Origin: Polytrichum commune
Taxonomy: Eukaryota; Streptophyta; Polytrichopsida; Polytrichales; Polytrichaceae
Length of the DNA stretch: 64,000 bases
Reading direction: 5' to 3'
Assembly: GCA_950295325.1 (NCBI GenBank)
Contig: OX485807.1
Span: 37,418,440-37,482,439 of the forward strand
The position numbers and the translations under genes were made by a program. Of this stretch, positions 35,001-48,705 are shown piece by piece. The notes under the pieces are model-generated. The model saw only the letters and a program-made list of their open reading frames with translations. It had not been told where the DNA came from and made no database searches. Numbering within the stretch: the stretch's first letter is position 1; every line of letters begins with the position of its first letter.

Positions 35001-35484
35001 TTAAAATTTATTGTATGTACGACAAGTTGGCAACATGAGCAAACGAATGTGTACTAAATCACAGTCGTCGTGTGCCCATTATCATCAATATCTACCATGA
35101 TCTTCACTAAGAAAAGATCATGTGTATCACTGAAGAATCTTTGAAAAGTTCTGAATGAGATGGATGTGTTTGAATGTGTGAACCACGTTGAGAAACTTCG
35201 GGTGACTGATGTAATTACTTTGGCACAAAGAGTTTCAAATAATTTCACTTGTATGAAACCTTGGATATTTTTGTGCCTTCACTTCATCAGTCGGGCACCC
35301 TCAAGTTCAAAGAATGGCCTCCACTTAGATCTTGCCACCTCATAAATTCCCACAAAAACACATCCATAGCCTTACTAGAAAAACGTGTTACCTATCTTTG
35401 CCAAGTCCATGCATTGCGAATCCGGTATGCTCAATCTTTGTCACAGTCAAATCCATATACATTGTACGGGTTACATACATCTCA

Positions 35485-35486
<2 letters not shown>

Positions 35487-35538
<52 letters not shown>

Positions 35539-35545
35539 CACACAC
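35487..35545. repeat. Compound CT-CA-TA-CA microsatellite
   Basis: Successive CT, CA, TA and CA dinucleotide runs. Confidence 0.95.
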
Positions 35546-35694
35546 ACATACATGTAAACATGTAGCCCAAAATCTAGACCAGTGACCGGGGAAACTTTTG
35601 AGCATAATTGGTCAAAATCCTAGTGTTTCCAAGTCCAAACCAATGATCGGGGAAGATTTTGGGCATAATCGGTTGAGTTCCTAATGTTTGCAAG

Positions 35695-36045
35695 TCCAAC
35701 CGGTTACATGTTGACATCCTTCGGTATTCTTTTATTAAATTGTGGTATATTCTATAGAATCTTCTAAACTGATCGATAATTTTCCTACAATTTTGAACTT
35801 CAACCGGTTATTTCTCAAACTCAATTGGTTCATCTGTAACTAACTGCCGGTTCTCCTCGATCATACATCCAAATGGTTACATGGTGTGATTTTTAGGGTT
35901 TTCTTTGATAATTTGAGGTGTATTCCATAGATTCCACTAAAACAACTGGTGATTTTCCTGAGGTCTTTGACTTCAACCGGTTATTTTGGAGACAAAAACT
36001 GGTTCATCTGTAACTAGTGATTTGTTCTTCCTGTTTGTTGATCTA
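35695..36045. repeat. ~175-bp imperfect tandem repeat
   Basis: Two units share, in order, GGTTACATG, TTCTTT-ATTAAATTG/AATTTGAGG, TTCCATAGATTC-like, TTTTCCT, CTTCAACCGGTTATTT, and TTCATCTGTAACTA. Further weak ACCGG-containing copies precede it from about 35,570. Confidence 0.7.
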
Positions 36046-36587
36046 GACCTGCTGGGCTGCCCTACTCTGAGAAACCCTTATTCTCACCTAACTTACAAAG
36101 ACCCTAACGAATGAAGGATGAATGAGATTGCAGGGGCTCGATCTGTTAAAAACAAACAATTCTAGCTACCAACCTTGGCAAACAGGTAAATCTTCTTTCT
36201 TAGATCCTTTTTTTTGGTGTCCGTTTTTACTACAAAAGCCCTTCCATTATAACACTAAAATATTATCATTGATGTCTGCTTAAGACATAACATTACTCGT
36301 GTTCAACTCTCGTTCCTTGGATCCTCTGAATATAATAATCGGATGTTCGAAAAGTTGCGCAAGGAGACTCGGATTCAAACTGAGCTCTCAACAACTGATT
36401 GTTATATTTTGAGGGCCCACGTTGTTGTGTAATGTTATAGATAACTACATGACAAACATCATGTCTAACTACTCCATTCTACTGTCTATTTAAACTTAGA
36501 GAGAGAGAGAAGCAAATGTGTGGTAGCTTGGACAACCCCAAGTCTGATGCATGACTTTATAAAGCAACTACTTAAGAAATACAAGAA

Positions 36588-36813
36588 GAGAGTGAATTAT
36601 TGTTTATGAGCGTACCTCTCATTCATCCAACATTAAAGCCCTTAAGTAGTATGCAACTTGGATGTTCTTTCTTGTTTAGTTGACACCAATATTTCCTTAA
36701 AAAACCCCAAATTAGTCTACTCGAGACCATTTGAGATGAATCGGAAAACAACCCTATAGGGGGTCATGTCATACGAATGAGAAGTACACTCGTATATGAT
36801 AATTCCCTCTCTC
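36588..36813. mobile_element. MITE copy 2 (inverted relative to copy 1)
   Basis: It is the reverse complement of the 1,391-1,624 element. It keeps both terminal inverted repeats (TACCTCTCATTCATCCAACA at the left, complement at the right) and the interior. It is more diverged than copy 1 at its ends. It lies in the spacer of the inverted duplication. Confidence 0.82.
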
Positions 36814-38397
36814 CGAAATATAATGCTTGTGTGAAGAGCCAATTATGGACCATGGGTATACCTAGTACACGTGTATGTAGGGAGTGGTAAAGACTTCTCA
36901 TACTAACGTTGAAAATGAAATTGCAATGCATATTGTATCTCCTGCTTCATAAAAGGCCCATTTGTGCAATATCTTGGGCTTAGAAAGGCCCCTACAAGGT
37001 ACAAGTGATATCATATGACCACACTTAAAGACATGATACTTTCATTTATTGTTTAAAACATGTCCGTTATTTAGCATAATCCACTTCTTTGAGGCTACAA
37101 TGCATTATGGCCCACGTAATGCCCCATGTAAAATGCTTATGCCAAAATGCCCATTGTACACAATCTTTATGCAATGGAATGACCTTCAAGGTTGTGCATT
37201 TTAGGATTTTTGGGCACATCCCCTCGGACAATGCCCTCAATTTTCCGGAATCCAAATCATGTAGGGCAACCCCCTATGCAAAATGCACAAACTTTAGTAA
37301 GAAGACAAGGCCAAAGTAAAAGAAAAACCAATGTCGAGTAGTTCTAACGTGAATTTGAGCCCATTGGCTATACCTTGCTCAAAAGTCCTCTTGATGTAGG
37401 GTGGGGGTTTACTGCCTACCTTGCGGTGGGTGGACTTTTGTTTTTAAAAAATTATTCTTTCGAATATCCTTTTACTACGTGGGGAGGGAGGGGGGAGTAC
37501 GAGTTCTTGTTTATGGTTAATTTCATTGTCAAACTTTCTCTTTTAAGTACGAGGATGTGAGATATTTGATGGCTACTTGGTGGATAGTCTAGTTATCATT
37601 GTTTCTTTGCTAAGTGACGTGGAGATCTATACAATGTTCAAGATTGAAGCCCTCATATGAATTTCATTTTGAAGGGATCTCAAATTTCAACTCTTCAATT
37701 GAAGGGCTGGTTCAAATCCAAGACGGCAATCCAAGAATATAGAAATGAAATACAAAACTCATATTAAACTTGTGCATGAATTATATGGTACATGTTTCCA
37801 GTACAATGTGAAGATCTAATCAACCATCTAACTCTACCTCTTATAGTGACAATGCCCTATGCTTGTTGGTTCTTGTGGCATGCATATTATAATGAAGACT
37901 TCAAGTGACGTCTTCATTTCCAATTTAGGGTTGCATTTTGAAGGGTTGTTTTGAAAGAGGTATATTTTGAAGGGCCAAATCGTGTTTGAAGGGCATTGAA
38001 GACTTCAATCTTGAACACTGGTCATCTATAGTGGCCAAAGCAATATCAAGTGTGACCACAAAAGGATGCACAGATCTTAGGAAGAGCGTCTGTTTGTCAT
38101 CCAACATTCATTGAGGTTGGGGTGCAGTGGCCTTGCTTAGCAACGGGCAGCTGGCCAAAAACCTCGTGGCCTCCTGAAACTGATCTTTTTACTGCCCGCC
38201 GCCCTACAGTAAGTTATCTCGTCACCTGTTCACAGGAGAGCCATAGACTGAAGATGGATGAGAAAGAGACGACGAGAGGAGATCAGATCCATCCGTCCAT
38301 CCGTCCAGATCACTTGAACGGGAAGAAAAGGGAGTGGGGAGGGAGGGGGGGTTGAACCAAGGCTCGCCTTGCACACATCACAAAACCGCACTAGGCT
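36814..38397. other. Intergenic region upstream of AlaRS
   Basis: No gene recognised. The last 300 bp become GC-rich and probably hold the AlaRS promoter and leader. Several short frames lack homology. Confidence 0.5.
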
Positions 38398-40857
38398 ATG
38401 GCGATGGCGGTGCAGGCCACCCACGCGCTTCTCAAGGTCCAGTATCACTAAACAACCGCACTAACTGTATCTCTCGCTCGCTGTGTCTACCTTGCCTTTC
38501 CCTGCCCTTTCCCTGTCCCTCGCTCCCTCCCTCGCTCCAGCCTGTCTCTGCAAGTGGAGTGAAGATTGCAGTGAGTTTGTGGCCAATTTGTGGCTCAGCT
38601 ATTTTTATCATCTCTCTGCAGGGAGCGTTCGCAAGGCCGGGGTGCAAGCAGTGCGTTAGGGTTGGGGTTCGGGGGTGGAGGAGGTGTGCACTGCGACCTC
38701 AGACGGTGCTTTTGCAACATCAACAACAGCAGCAGCAGCAGCAGAGGTGTGTGGTGGCTATGGCGAGCGTGGGCGGTGGGGGCGTGCATGCAACCACGGT
38801 GGTGAAGGAGGGGGCGGCGATGGCGGAATCTAACGGGGTCAAGGCGGCGACGGTCGACCCGGAGGTTGGCGGGGCGGCAATTCGGAGGAGGTTCTTGGAC
38901 TTCTACGCATCTCGTGGTCACAAGGAGCTTCCATCCTCATCGCTGGTGCCTGATGATCCAACGGTACTGCTCACGATTGCGGGCATGCTGCAATTTAAGC
39001 CTATTTTCTTAGGCCAGGTGCCGAGGTCGTACCCGTGCGCGACCACCACGCAGAAGGTGGTGCGGACGAACGATATTGAGAATGTTGGACGGACGGCGAG
39101 ACACCACACCTTTTTTGAGATGTTGGGAAATTTTAGCTTCGGTGACTACTTCAAGCGCCAAGCCATTGCCTGGGCATGGGAGCTCGCCACCAAGGAGTAA
39201 GTGTTGTTGGTTTCGCAACTAGAGAGATTTTGATTGTCAACGATTAAGTCGTTCTCATGGAGTTGCGGGGTTTTCGTCAGCTCAGTGAGCAGTAGGTAGG
39301 GGTTTATGAAAGTTGTTATGATGAAAATCTGGAAACAGTGCTCATGGATTGCTGCCATTGGGAGATTGAATATATGGCGGCTGTCAATTTGATGTCTTTG
39401 AGGATGATGCCTGGGGAGACTCAATGTTGGCGGTGACCATAAACCCTAATTTTCGGGGCGGGTTATATTCATGCGAGCTAAACCCTGGATGACGGATGAC
39501 CTTTTTGTGTGACCAGATTCAAGCTGCCCGTGGAGCAGGTGTGGTGCAGTGTTTTTGAGGACGATGACGAGGCACTTGCTATCTGGCGCGATGAGGTACT
39601 TCCAGTCTTGCAGCGTTATGAGCTTTGTAGGGTTTATAGGGCTTATTATTAATTGCTGGAGAGGGAGAGCTGTTCTTTCCTCCATCCTCGCAATTGTCCT
39701 GGTGGGAGTATTTTGTTGTGAAGTTGGCCACATCATTATTGTGTTTCAGTAAAGTCCTCATCTTTACGTGATGCCTTCGAAATTGGATAAGTCAGGAGAG
39801 TTGGGAGGTGACTAGTTCACAGGACAATTCAATTGAGGTCATGGGTAGTTGTGAGTTTTAAGTTCAATGCAGTGTTTGGAGTGCCCTGTCAGAGCTATTG
39901 AATCAATAGCTAAGCATGCGGCTGTGCTGATGAACAGGTGGGAGTTAATCCAGAGAGGATTAAGCGAATGGGAGCAGAAGATAATTTCTGGTCAAGTGGA
40001 CCAACAGGTCCCTGTGGACCGTGCTCAGAGATGTACTTCGACTTCTACCCTGAGCGGGGCACTGCAGATGCGGTGGGTTTCTATCATGCTTTGTATGTGA
40101 TAAAGAGTTGAAGGATGTGACTTTGTAATAGATGTAGGAACATACTCGTGATTCTGTTCTTTGAATGGCTGACTCTTCTAGCAGGCAGGTTACTTTGGAA
40201 ACCTTGACACTTGCAATTTTGCAAAGGTGAAGAGTTGAAAGTGCTTGACTAATGCTGATGCTTGCTTATCCATCTTGCAGGACCTCAATGATGACAGCAG
40301 ATTTATTGAGTTTTACAATCTAGTGTTTATGCAATACAACCGCACTGACAGTGGAGAGCTGGTGCCACTTAAGAACAAGAACATTGATACTGGCCTGGGA
40401 CTAGAACGTTTGGCACAGATCCTCCAAAAGGTTTGTACTTTCTAAGCATCGTGCTGTAGCTATTTGTGAAGGCATTCTTCCTGTTTTGGTATTTTTCTCC
40501 CCATAGAAGCGAGATGGACTGCCTGATTATTATGTGACCTAGAGAAAAACCACCCCTCTATATATGTGGCTGATGGCAGGGTGGGGTGTTGCAGGTCCCA
40601 AACAATTATGAGACGGACTTGATCTATCCCATCATAGAACGTGCTGGACAGCTTGCTGGTGTAAATTATGCAACAGCAAATGACAATATCAAATTGTATC
40701 TCAAGGTGAATGTTACCATCTCGCTATTATTTTGAGGATCTCAATATTGATATTCTGTATTTCTGTCATATATATGCACTATTTCTATTCAAATCTACCC
40801 ATTAAGTTACGAATGCATTGGCTAGAACCTACTATAATTTTAAACAAAAGTGTAAGA

Positions 40858-40890
<33 letters not shown>

Positions 40891-43800
40891 GGTGGGCGGG
40901 GGCGGGGGGTTTGTTGGACATGATCATCAAGAGGTTGATGTTCTTATTTGAGGTTTCAAGGTTAGTCATCTGGATATCTGAAGTTAACATTATTTTGGGT
41001 GAAATGGTCTTCTTTACAGGTCATTGGTGACCATACCAGGGCGGTGGTGTACCTAATATCTGATGGTGTCAATCCATCAAACATAGGACGAGGTTATATT
41101 GTGAGACGGCTACTTAGACGTGTTGTGCGCATGGGTCGTCTCCTTGGCATCCGGGGTGATGGGAGGGGAGACTTAGAAGGGGCATTTACACCTGTTGTGG
41201 CTGAGGTTGCAATTGCAATGAGTGGGGATGTCGACCCCAATGTTGAGAAGCAGAAAAACAAGATCTACAACGAGCTGAAAAGAGAAGAATTACGTTTTGT
41301 GCAAACCTTGGAAAAGGGAGATAAATTGTTGGAGGAACTTCTTGAGGATGCTTTGAAAAAACCAAAGTCTGAGAAGCCATGTCTATCAGGAAAAGATGTT
41401 TTTAAGCTCTATGACACGTTTGGATTTCCAGTTGAAATTACTGAGGAGGTGGCATTAGAGCAGGGTGTGGCAGTTGATATGGCTGGGTTTAAAGCAGAAA
41501 TGGATATTCAGAGGAAACAGTCGCAGGCTGCTCACAATGTCGTCAAGTTGGCAGTGGGAGGGGCAGCGCAGGAAGTTTTGGCTAAAATTCCTGAGACCGA
41601 ATTTGTAGGGTATCAGAACCTCAAAACTATTTCCTCGGTGATAGCCATCCTGGCTAATGGCAACTCATTGGCTGAAGCAACAGAAGGAGAGGATGTTGAG
41701 ATAGTGCTCAACAAGACACCCTTCTATGCTGAGGGAGGAGGTCAGATAGGTGATAATGGTACAATGAGAGTTATTGATGGTGAAAATGAGGCCGTGATAA
41801 GAGTGAAAGATTGTGTTAAAGAAGCTGGAAGGTTCAGGCATAGAGGTGTTGTCCAAGCAGGAAGTGTGAGCGTTGGGCTACGTGTAGGTGCAGAGGTTGA
41901 TACTAACCTACGGCTCCGGGCACAGGTATTATTTATTTCTCATCTTTACAAAAAAATTATTTTGATAATGCTGTTGTGCTCTGCCCTCAGGACCACAATA
42001 ATGATATTGGGTACAACCAAATTCGTTCAGACAAAGATGGCATTCCTCCATTCTACATGTTGCTGATATTGAGTGTAGAACTTCCACTGGGCAGAATTTA
42101 GTCTTGCCATTTATCCCATCTATCACTGGGCTGCTCAGTTTTTACTGAACAAAGTTCCAAGGTTCAAGTGTCTGTAGTCTAAAGCATGTAACACCTTAAT
42201 CCATGGTCTGGGGAGAAGTTGTAGTGCCTAGAACTTGAAATTTATCCTAATTTGATTCTTGGATGCAGGCTCATCATACAGCAACACATCTGTTACAAGC
42301 AGCTTTGAAGGAAGTCCTTGGCTCAGATGTTTCCCAAGCGGGTTCCTTGGTTGATTTTAACAGATTAAGGTTTGACTTCAATTTGCCAAGGGCAATGACA
42401 GATGCAGAGATATTAACGGTTGAAAATCTTGTCAATGAGTGGATTGGCATGGGAGTTTCTCTGACTGCTGAGGAGATGGCTCTTGCTGCTGCAAAAGAGA
42501 AGGGTGCCATTGCTATGTTTGGCGAGAAGTATGGAGAGCGGGTTAGTGTTCATATTTTATGTAACCTCCTGTTGGGAAAGCTTGTGGCAAGTTTGCTTGC
42601 CATATTAGATGTTTTACAGTTTCAAAGAAACTTCTTGCATAGCATAAGTCCAGTATAATTGCAAATGGTTGACAATCTCAATGAATGGAGCTGTAGAGCT
42701 AGGACATGTCCAAAGTCATGCTTTTGGAGCAATAGTCTAAATTCACATTAAGTCCTTGGAGATGGTGAATATTAAACTAGAGCTGCTTAACTGAATTTGT
42801 TCACAATCTTAACATGGTCGGTCTGCTGAGATGTATCATGACAATCATATATATAGTTCAGTAGAAATGAGGTGGCAAGGATTCTGGCATCTGTTGTCAA
42901 TGAAATAACTCTGTGTCTCTGGTGCAGGTTAGAGTGGTTTCTGTACCAGGTATTTCCATGGAACTTTGTGGTGGAACACATGTTAAAAATACTGCAGATA
43001 TTCGGGGACTGAAAATTATCACAGAACAAGGAATTGCATCAGGGGTGAGGAGGATTGAGGCAGTGGCTGGTAGTGCATTTATTGAGTATGTCAATGCCCG
43101 AGATGCTGTCCTCAAGCAGATTGGTTCTGTCCTCAAGGTACAGTAATGCATTGTTTTACCCTGGCCAAGTGAACATAAGTGGTTGTGATCATTCTTGTAC
43201 CAATTTATATTGTCACCACTTCTTTGTGAGCTGCAATAGTCAACAATTGGATGATCTTTGTATTAAGTGGAGATATAGTGGTGACAAATGTGCCTCTTCA
43301 TTGGCATTGCTTTGAACTACTTCAAGCATGCCCAAAGGTCTCTTTCCTATTGAGAAAACTAACATCTTGACAAACTTTCTTAATTTATTTGTGTGAGAAA
43401 GTTGGGAGTGCCTCGCAGTGAGTGTGACTGATATAAGAATGTGCATCTTTGTACTTGGTAATGTTTTCGTTGGTGCCTGAAGTTGATCAAAGTTTATCAC
43501 ATGAACTATCCTTGAATTGAAGCTTGGTAAAATTCCAGGTCAAGGCAGATGACCTGGCTGGCCGAGTGGTAGGCTTGCAAGAAGAAGTGCGGGCAGCAAG
43601 GAAGGAGGCTGATGCTTTGCGAGGAGAGCTTGCAAAGGCCAAGGCAGATGCCTTAATACCCACAGCAGTTACAGTTGGTGATTCCAAAACAAGGTTCGTA
43701 AATTCTGTAATATCTTGAGCAGAATGAGGAGCCATAATTTCATGTTGGTGTTGTGTTTTAATATTTTTTAATGGTGATTTACATATGCCATTCTCTAAAC

Positions 43801-44243
43801 ATTTGATATTTCTGTTCTTCAGAGATCAACTCGTGTCATTTCACTACAGTGCAAAGTATCTTGGGCATACAGAAGCAAGTGTCAACACTGCTGATTGTGT
43901 GAATGCCTTGTACAGGGTTCTTGTCGCATCATTCGATAAGACTGATGCAGACTCTCTGAAGGCTGCAGCTGAACATCTCCTATCAAAACTGGGTGATCCG
44001 GCTGCAGTTGTTGTGGGGTCTTCCCCTGGGGATGGCAAAGTCAGTCTTGTGGCCACATTCAGCCCGAGTGTTGTGAAAAAAGGAATCCAGGCAGGAAAAT
44101 TAGTTGGAACGATTGCACGGATGTGTGGAGGCAATGGTGGTGGGCGACCTAATTTTGCTCAGGCAGGTGGCAGGCAACCTGAGAAACTCGAGGAAGCTCT
44201 AGAGAAGGCCCGGGAAGACATAAAGAGCCAGCTGAGCAAGTAG
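38398..44243 (+). CDS. Alanyl-tRNA synthetase, organelle type
   Basis: It charges tRNA-Ala and edits mischarged Ser/Gly. Exons certain from phase and homology are 38,760(ATG)-39,196, 39,517-39,595, 39,938-40,072, 40,281-40,430, 40,595-40,705, 41,020-41,925, 42,269-42,541, 42,928-43,137, 43,539-43,693 and 43,823-44,243, giving 958 residues from the Met at 38,760. Class II core motifs are [18 protein letters not shown] (114-131), [11 protein letters not shown] and [17 protein letters not shown]. The editing-domain zinc ligands are His609, His613, Cys711 and His715 (HHTATH, CGGTH). The C-Ala domain ends [12 protein letters not shown]. It resembles plant plastid/mitochondrial AlaRS (EMB1030 type). 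Upstream, an open Arg-rich, acid-poor stretch with a Gln run (38,622-38,759) looks like a transit peptide. It joins in frame to [13 protein letters not shown] (38,398-38,436) if a weak GTCC donor is used; that first exon is inference. Confidence 0.93.
40858..40883. repeat. GT microsatellite in AlaRS intron
   Basis: About ten GT units followed by GGTGGGTGGGTGGGCGGG, inside the intron between exons ending at 40,705 and starting at 41,020. Confidence 0.9.
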
Positions 44244-46627
44244 GGCCGGAGCTAATTTCACAAATTATTATTTGTTCCATAGATTACATGTAATATTCAT
44301 CAAGACAAGATTATTTGAACCACCATTTTCTGTACTCTTATGATTTATTAATCATACCATCTCGTCATACAGGAATCTGCTGTCTGGTCTTTCTTTATTA
44401 GAGGATGTGGTTCAACTAATGATAGTCTACTTGTTTGGATCATTAGTTTGTGCCATTCAACCATAGTGGATCAGAACTTGTTATGACTGGACATCAGTTA
44501 CCCACCCCGTCCCCCCAATGTAAATAGACTAATTATTAAACGTGACCAAATTAAAGTTACACTACTTACCTGATTCAGTATGAAATTAAATTTGAGGTGT
44601 AGAGATGATTTGATTTGCTGAGAAGTGATGCGGAATACAGAATCCAGACATGCCATCATTGTCCTAGTGATTGTGTTATCAATCTTTCTTCAACATGCAT
44701 GATGATGCAACGAGTGCCATAACAAAACGCTTTGGGCATTTCCGACTGCAGACCAATCAGACTGAGCAAATGTTTTCCTATTGCTATTATTTTTTATTGA
44801 GGGGGAATCTCGGTGAGAAGTCTGTATGATCTTGGAATCTCGTGTAAATTTGTATATTCCATGATTCATGAAGTGTTTATTTGAGTGGGGTCCTTTTTAA
44901 TTTTCACATGTGCCTAGGATGGCAATCATGTGTGCTTACTTGGGTGTTAGACAATATTAAAAGAGTAATTTATCTTTTATGTGTGAACCTCTGTCCTATG
45001 AGGTACATGTTGAATATATATAAGTGGTTCCAAAGAATGTTTTGCTGTTTCTTCAAGTGTTGACATAAAATATCATGAATGAAAGTGGACATCCACTCCT
45101 AGGTTGTGCAACTATCCTCATAATGGCTCAATCACGTCTTCTATACACAAGATCAAAATCTCACTAATTTACCTATTTACCTAATGTTCACATACCTTAT
45201 GTAGTGATTCCTTTTAAACTAAGTATGGTATCCTAAAGTTAACCCCAACCTTTAAACAGTTTCCATTTGATCATGGTCCATATGCAATGTAATTCTAGAG
45301 CAAAACTCCACACACTTTAAATTATATAGTTTGAATGGTTTAATTCTCCTATATATAAGCTTATTTTGTCTTGGAAAATTGTAAGGAATTTGGCTTCATT
45401 AGGGTAGAAATTAGGCCTAAGTAAAGCTTCATCCTCACTAGTTATCCCAATACTAAGATTGTTTACAACTACATTGGAGGTCCCTTTGAGATGGATTGTT
45501 TGTTTCATCAAGTTTGAGACTTAATTAGGTTTTATATACCATAGGAACCTAATGTTATAGTAACAACCACCTAGAAAGTTATATAACCTAATGTTGAGCC
45601 TAATGTAAAATTAGTATTAAAAAAATAAAACCCTATCCTATTTTTACAAAGATCTATGGATTTGTAAATTTATCTTAATCATATTCAAACCAATTTAAAT
45701 GATATAGAATTTTCCGAGAAAAAAATAAATGTCAAGCAATACGAAGGTGTCACATTCTTTATGTGCATGTCCTCTATATATCTAAGAGAATAACAAAATT
45801 TGAAAATTGGTGGAAAAAATATGAAGCATGAACCTCATATTTTAAATCCTCAAAACTTCTTCAAAAGAGGCCAAAGAGGCATCACATGCTTATATGCTTA
45901 TGATGTAAGTGTATTGCTTCTTCTATCTTGATCCTATGACAAACAATGGCCAATGTTGCTTGGGTAGGACAAGATGTGAGCCCAAAACAAATAAAAAATG
46001 TTTTAAAATGATGTAACAATTTTCTTCATTTTAGAATGCGCATAACGTTATTCAACTACTATGAGCTAATTCATTCTAATAATATTTAATGATACTTCAC
46101 CCAAATCTCACTTGTTTTTCAAGTTAAATCTACTTACTGACAAGCATTCACAAGAAATAATTCTAACACCTTACATGACGTATTCCCAACCCCACCCAAC
46201 CTGGTCACTCAGCGGAATAATGTTATGCAAATCTAGGATTATCGTACATTGGTAACTTGTTCAAGAAAAGTATCCAGTTTCGGCTCACATACCTTATATT
46301 GATGTGTCAATGCCTGAAGCAATTTCAGCTGAATCCCAATTAGCCAGCACACACCACTCCAACAGGTTAAGATTTGTATATCCAAGAAAAGAAAAAGGTG
46401 ACCCACAAATGATGGAATATATTCAGCATGAATTATGAGAATTTGGCAACCTTGAAAATGTTGGGTGTCAATTTTAGACCAAAACTGGATGGAAAGCTGT
46501 GACCTTTAGCTTGCTAGCTTAATCGAAGGAGTAGAGAGGAGAAGGGAAAGTTCAAAGCACAATTCCACAAAGGGGAACTTGAGAACTTGAAGCTTGCCGA
46601 GGTTGAGAAAAAACTAATTAGGTAGCC
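44244..46627. other. Intergenic, no supported gene
   Basis: The first part is presumably the AlaRS 3' UTR. The rest is AT-rich without recognisable exons. A GAAGGGAAAG-rich leader precedes the cornichon start. Confidence 0.6.
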
Positions 46628-48705
46628 ATGGCTGTGTCCATGGTGATGTTCGTTTGGTTCTCTTCCTTCTTCCTGGTTGCTCTTCTCCTCGCCTTCCTCG
46701 TCTATCAGGTATGAATCTACACTCACTTCACTTTTCAAGTCTACTTACAGCTTATGATCTCTCAAGGAGCCGACCGACAAGCAGCAGTAGATTCAAAGAG
46801 TACACTTGTATGTGTGTGATTTTGGGTTTCAAGGCAATGTGGTTCTCACAAACTTTTGGAAGTACTACTTCTGGAGATTCTGGGGGAAGTAGACTAGACA
46901 TCGGTAGAAATAGCCTCTACAAGTGCGAAATCTGACTATTCCTTGCTTCATAGAGTCGTTTGATGATTGCGTCGAATATTTTTCTTCATCTCCTATCCTA
47001 ACCCTATCCTAACATCTGTGTGTGGATCGCGGGGGGGCACCGATTTTTGGTGGTGGAAAAATTTGAATCGCCTGCCTGACATTACGTGGAGTTGAAACCG
47101 TAGAGGTCGTCATATTTGAGGTCTCGTGTTACTAGGGTTATGGTCCCGAAATGAGTTCTGTATTCTAAATTGTTCAAGTTGACTGAGCGAGTGAATCAGG
47201 TGATCAATTTCCCTGGAATGTGACATCAGAGTTGTAAGAGATCGAATTTTTCTTGTTGTTGTTGTTGTGGTGATCACTGATTTGTAAGTTTCCAGGATAG
47301 TGATGAATGAGAGTCGAGTTTGATATAGTTTTTTCTTCTTGTGGCGCCATGATGGATGACATGGCATGGCAGCTCATGTGTTTGTCCGACCTAGAGTTTG
47401 ACTACATCAACACCTTTGACACCACGTTCCGCATCAATCGGTTCGTGATCCCGGAGTTTGCATTGCACGGTGTGCTGTCTCTCGTACTCTTGATCGGAGG
47501 ATACTGGTTCCTGTTTCTGCTCAATGTTCCTCTGATGTACTATCACGCCCGATCGTGAGTTTCTCCTCCCAAAATTTGTTTTCGGTCTCCTTTCTTGCAT
47601 CCCTAACGGAAGTGTGATAAGTGTGCTACCGAGGTTAACCCTAAAATAGTTTCATACCGGTTGTGTATTCTCTGTTTATACTGGATGATGCGAATTCTTC
47701 ATCAAATTCTTCCCAAGTTACTTTGTTTGTGTGGGTGTCAAGAACCGTAACCTTCCAAGACAACAATCTATCATTATTTACCAAAAAGTCACATCAAATG
47801 TATATTCATGTTGTACAATATCAAAATACTGTACGTATGTTATGAGAGGCCCAAATCAGGCTCCAAAAGCGTTCAGGGGTTTAGGGTAGATGGTGCTAAG
47901 ATTCTCATTAGCAGTTGACAGGGGATAACAATGAACCAAAACAATGAATTCCGTATGCAAAAGTTATGGAGGTTCAAAGTATTATTTGTAGATGGCTGAA
48001 AACCAACATGGAGCCTGATGTTAAGGTGGTGGACATTCTCGAAATCAATATGTACTGATTGTGCAAGATTTTAGGTGGTTGGTTTTAGCACCCTCTACCT
48101 TAGTGGTTGGAAAAGAGTGCGCTAATTTGTTATAACTATAAGGCTTTTCTGATGCCCGATTCTAATTGCTTTGGTGGTGCATGAATCAGGTATCAGAGGA
48201 AGGAGCATCTTGTGGATGTAACAGAGGTTTTCAATCATCTGGCTTACGAGAAGAACTTCCGATTGGTGAAGCTCGTATGGTATCTTCTCCTGTTCTTTGT
48301 GGTCATCTACAGGTAAACATTCTACTACTTCTGGGATTATACTTGTGGCAAATCAATGAACTGAACTGTGCAATTGAATGTTTCTGGTGACAAATGTTTC
48401 TGGTCCATCTTCTGACAACTCTGTTGACCCTATCAGAACTATTACTCTGTGCGAGTAGCACTGCCACCGGGAAGACTTTAAGAACATCGTAACACGTGCT
48501 GGCAAGGTTTCTAGGCCTTTCATCCTAATGTTTTGATCAATGAAAAATATTGTCTGCCTAATCAGGGTGACTGCAACCTAACGAAATCCATGAATCCTAT
48601 GAAATACACATACTTACCTACATTTGAGCCAATTTGTTCCCTCTAAAGTTGTACTAATTGCCTCTTCCTTTGGTCCTCTGCAGAATGCTAATGGATCTCA
48701 TCTGA
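46628..48705 (+). CDS. Cornichon family ER cargo receptor
   Basis: Exons are 46,628-46,708, 47,373-47,554, 48,190-48,312 and 48,684-48,705, and the product is 135 residues, the usual family length. Cornichons are ER membrane receptors that load transmembrane cargo into COPII vesicles. The sequence shows a first hydrophobic segment (about 6-26), the family signature CLSDLEFDYIN directly after it (30-40), a second hydrophobic stretch (56-85), the conserved KEHLVDVTEVFNHL block (92-104), and a third membrane segment (115-130). The last exon is tiny and adds only MLMDLI and a stop; AG-A-ATG phase closes exactly. The short tail lacks the acidic end of Arabidopsis cornichons. The gene is convergent with the His-rich gene downstream. 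Confidence 0.92.

Larger units (their letters stand above)
32358..36587. other. Gene-poor spacer, no supported gene
   Basis: AT-rich, with simple repeats (poly-A near 32,511-32,532; TTGGTGTTG units near 32,729-32,760; CT/CA/TA tract at 35,487-35,545) and a 175-bp tandem repeat at 35,695-36,045. No exon was recognised. Confidence 0.6.

Noticed and set aside
38595-38921. 108-codon minus-strand frame
   Set aside because: Antisense to AlaRS exon 1; the Leu run is the complement of the CAG repeat.
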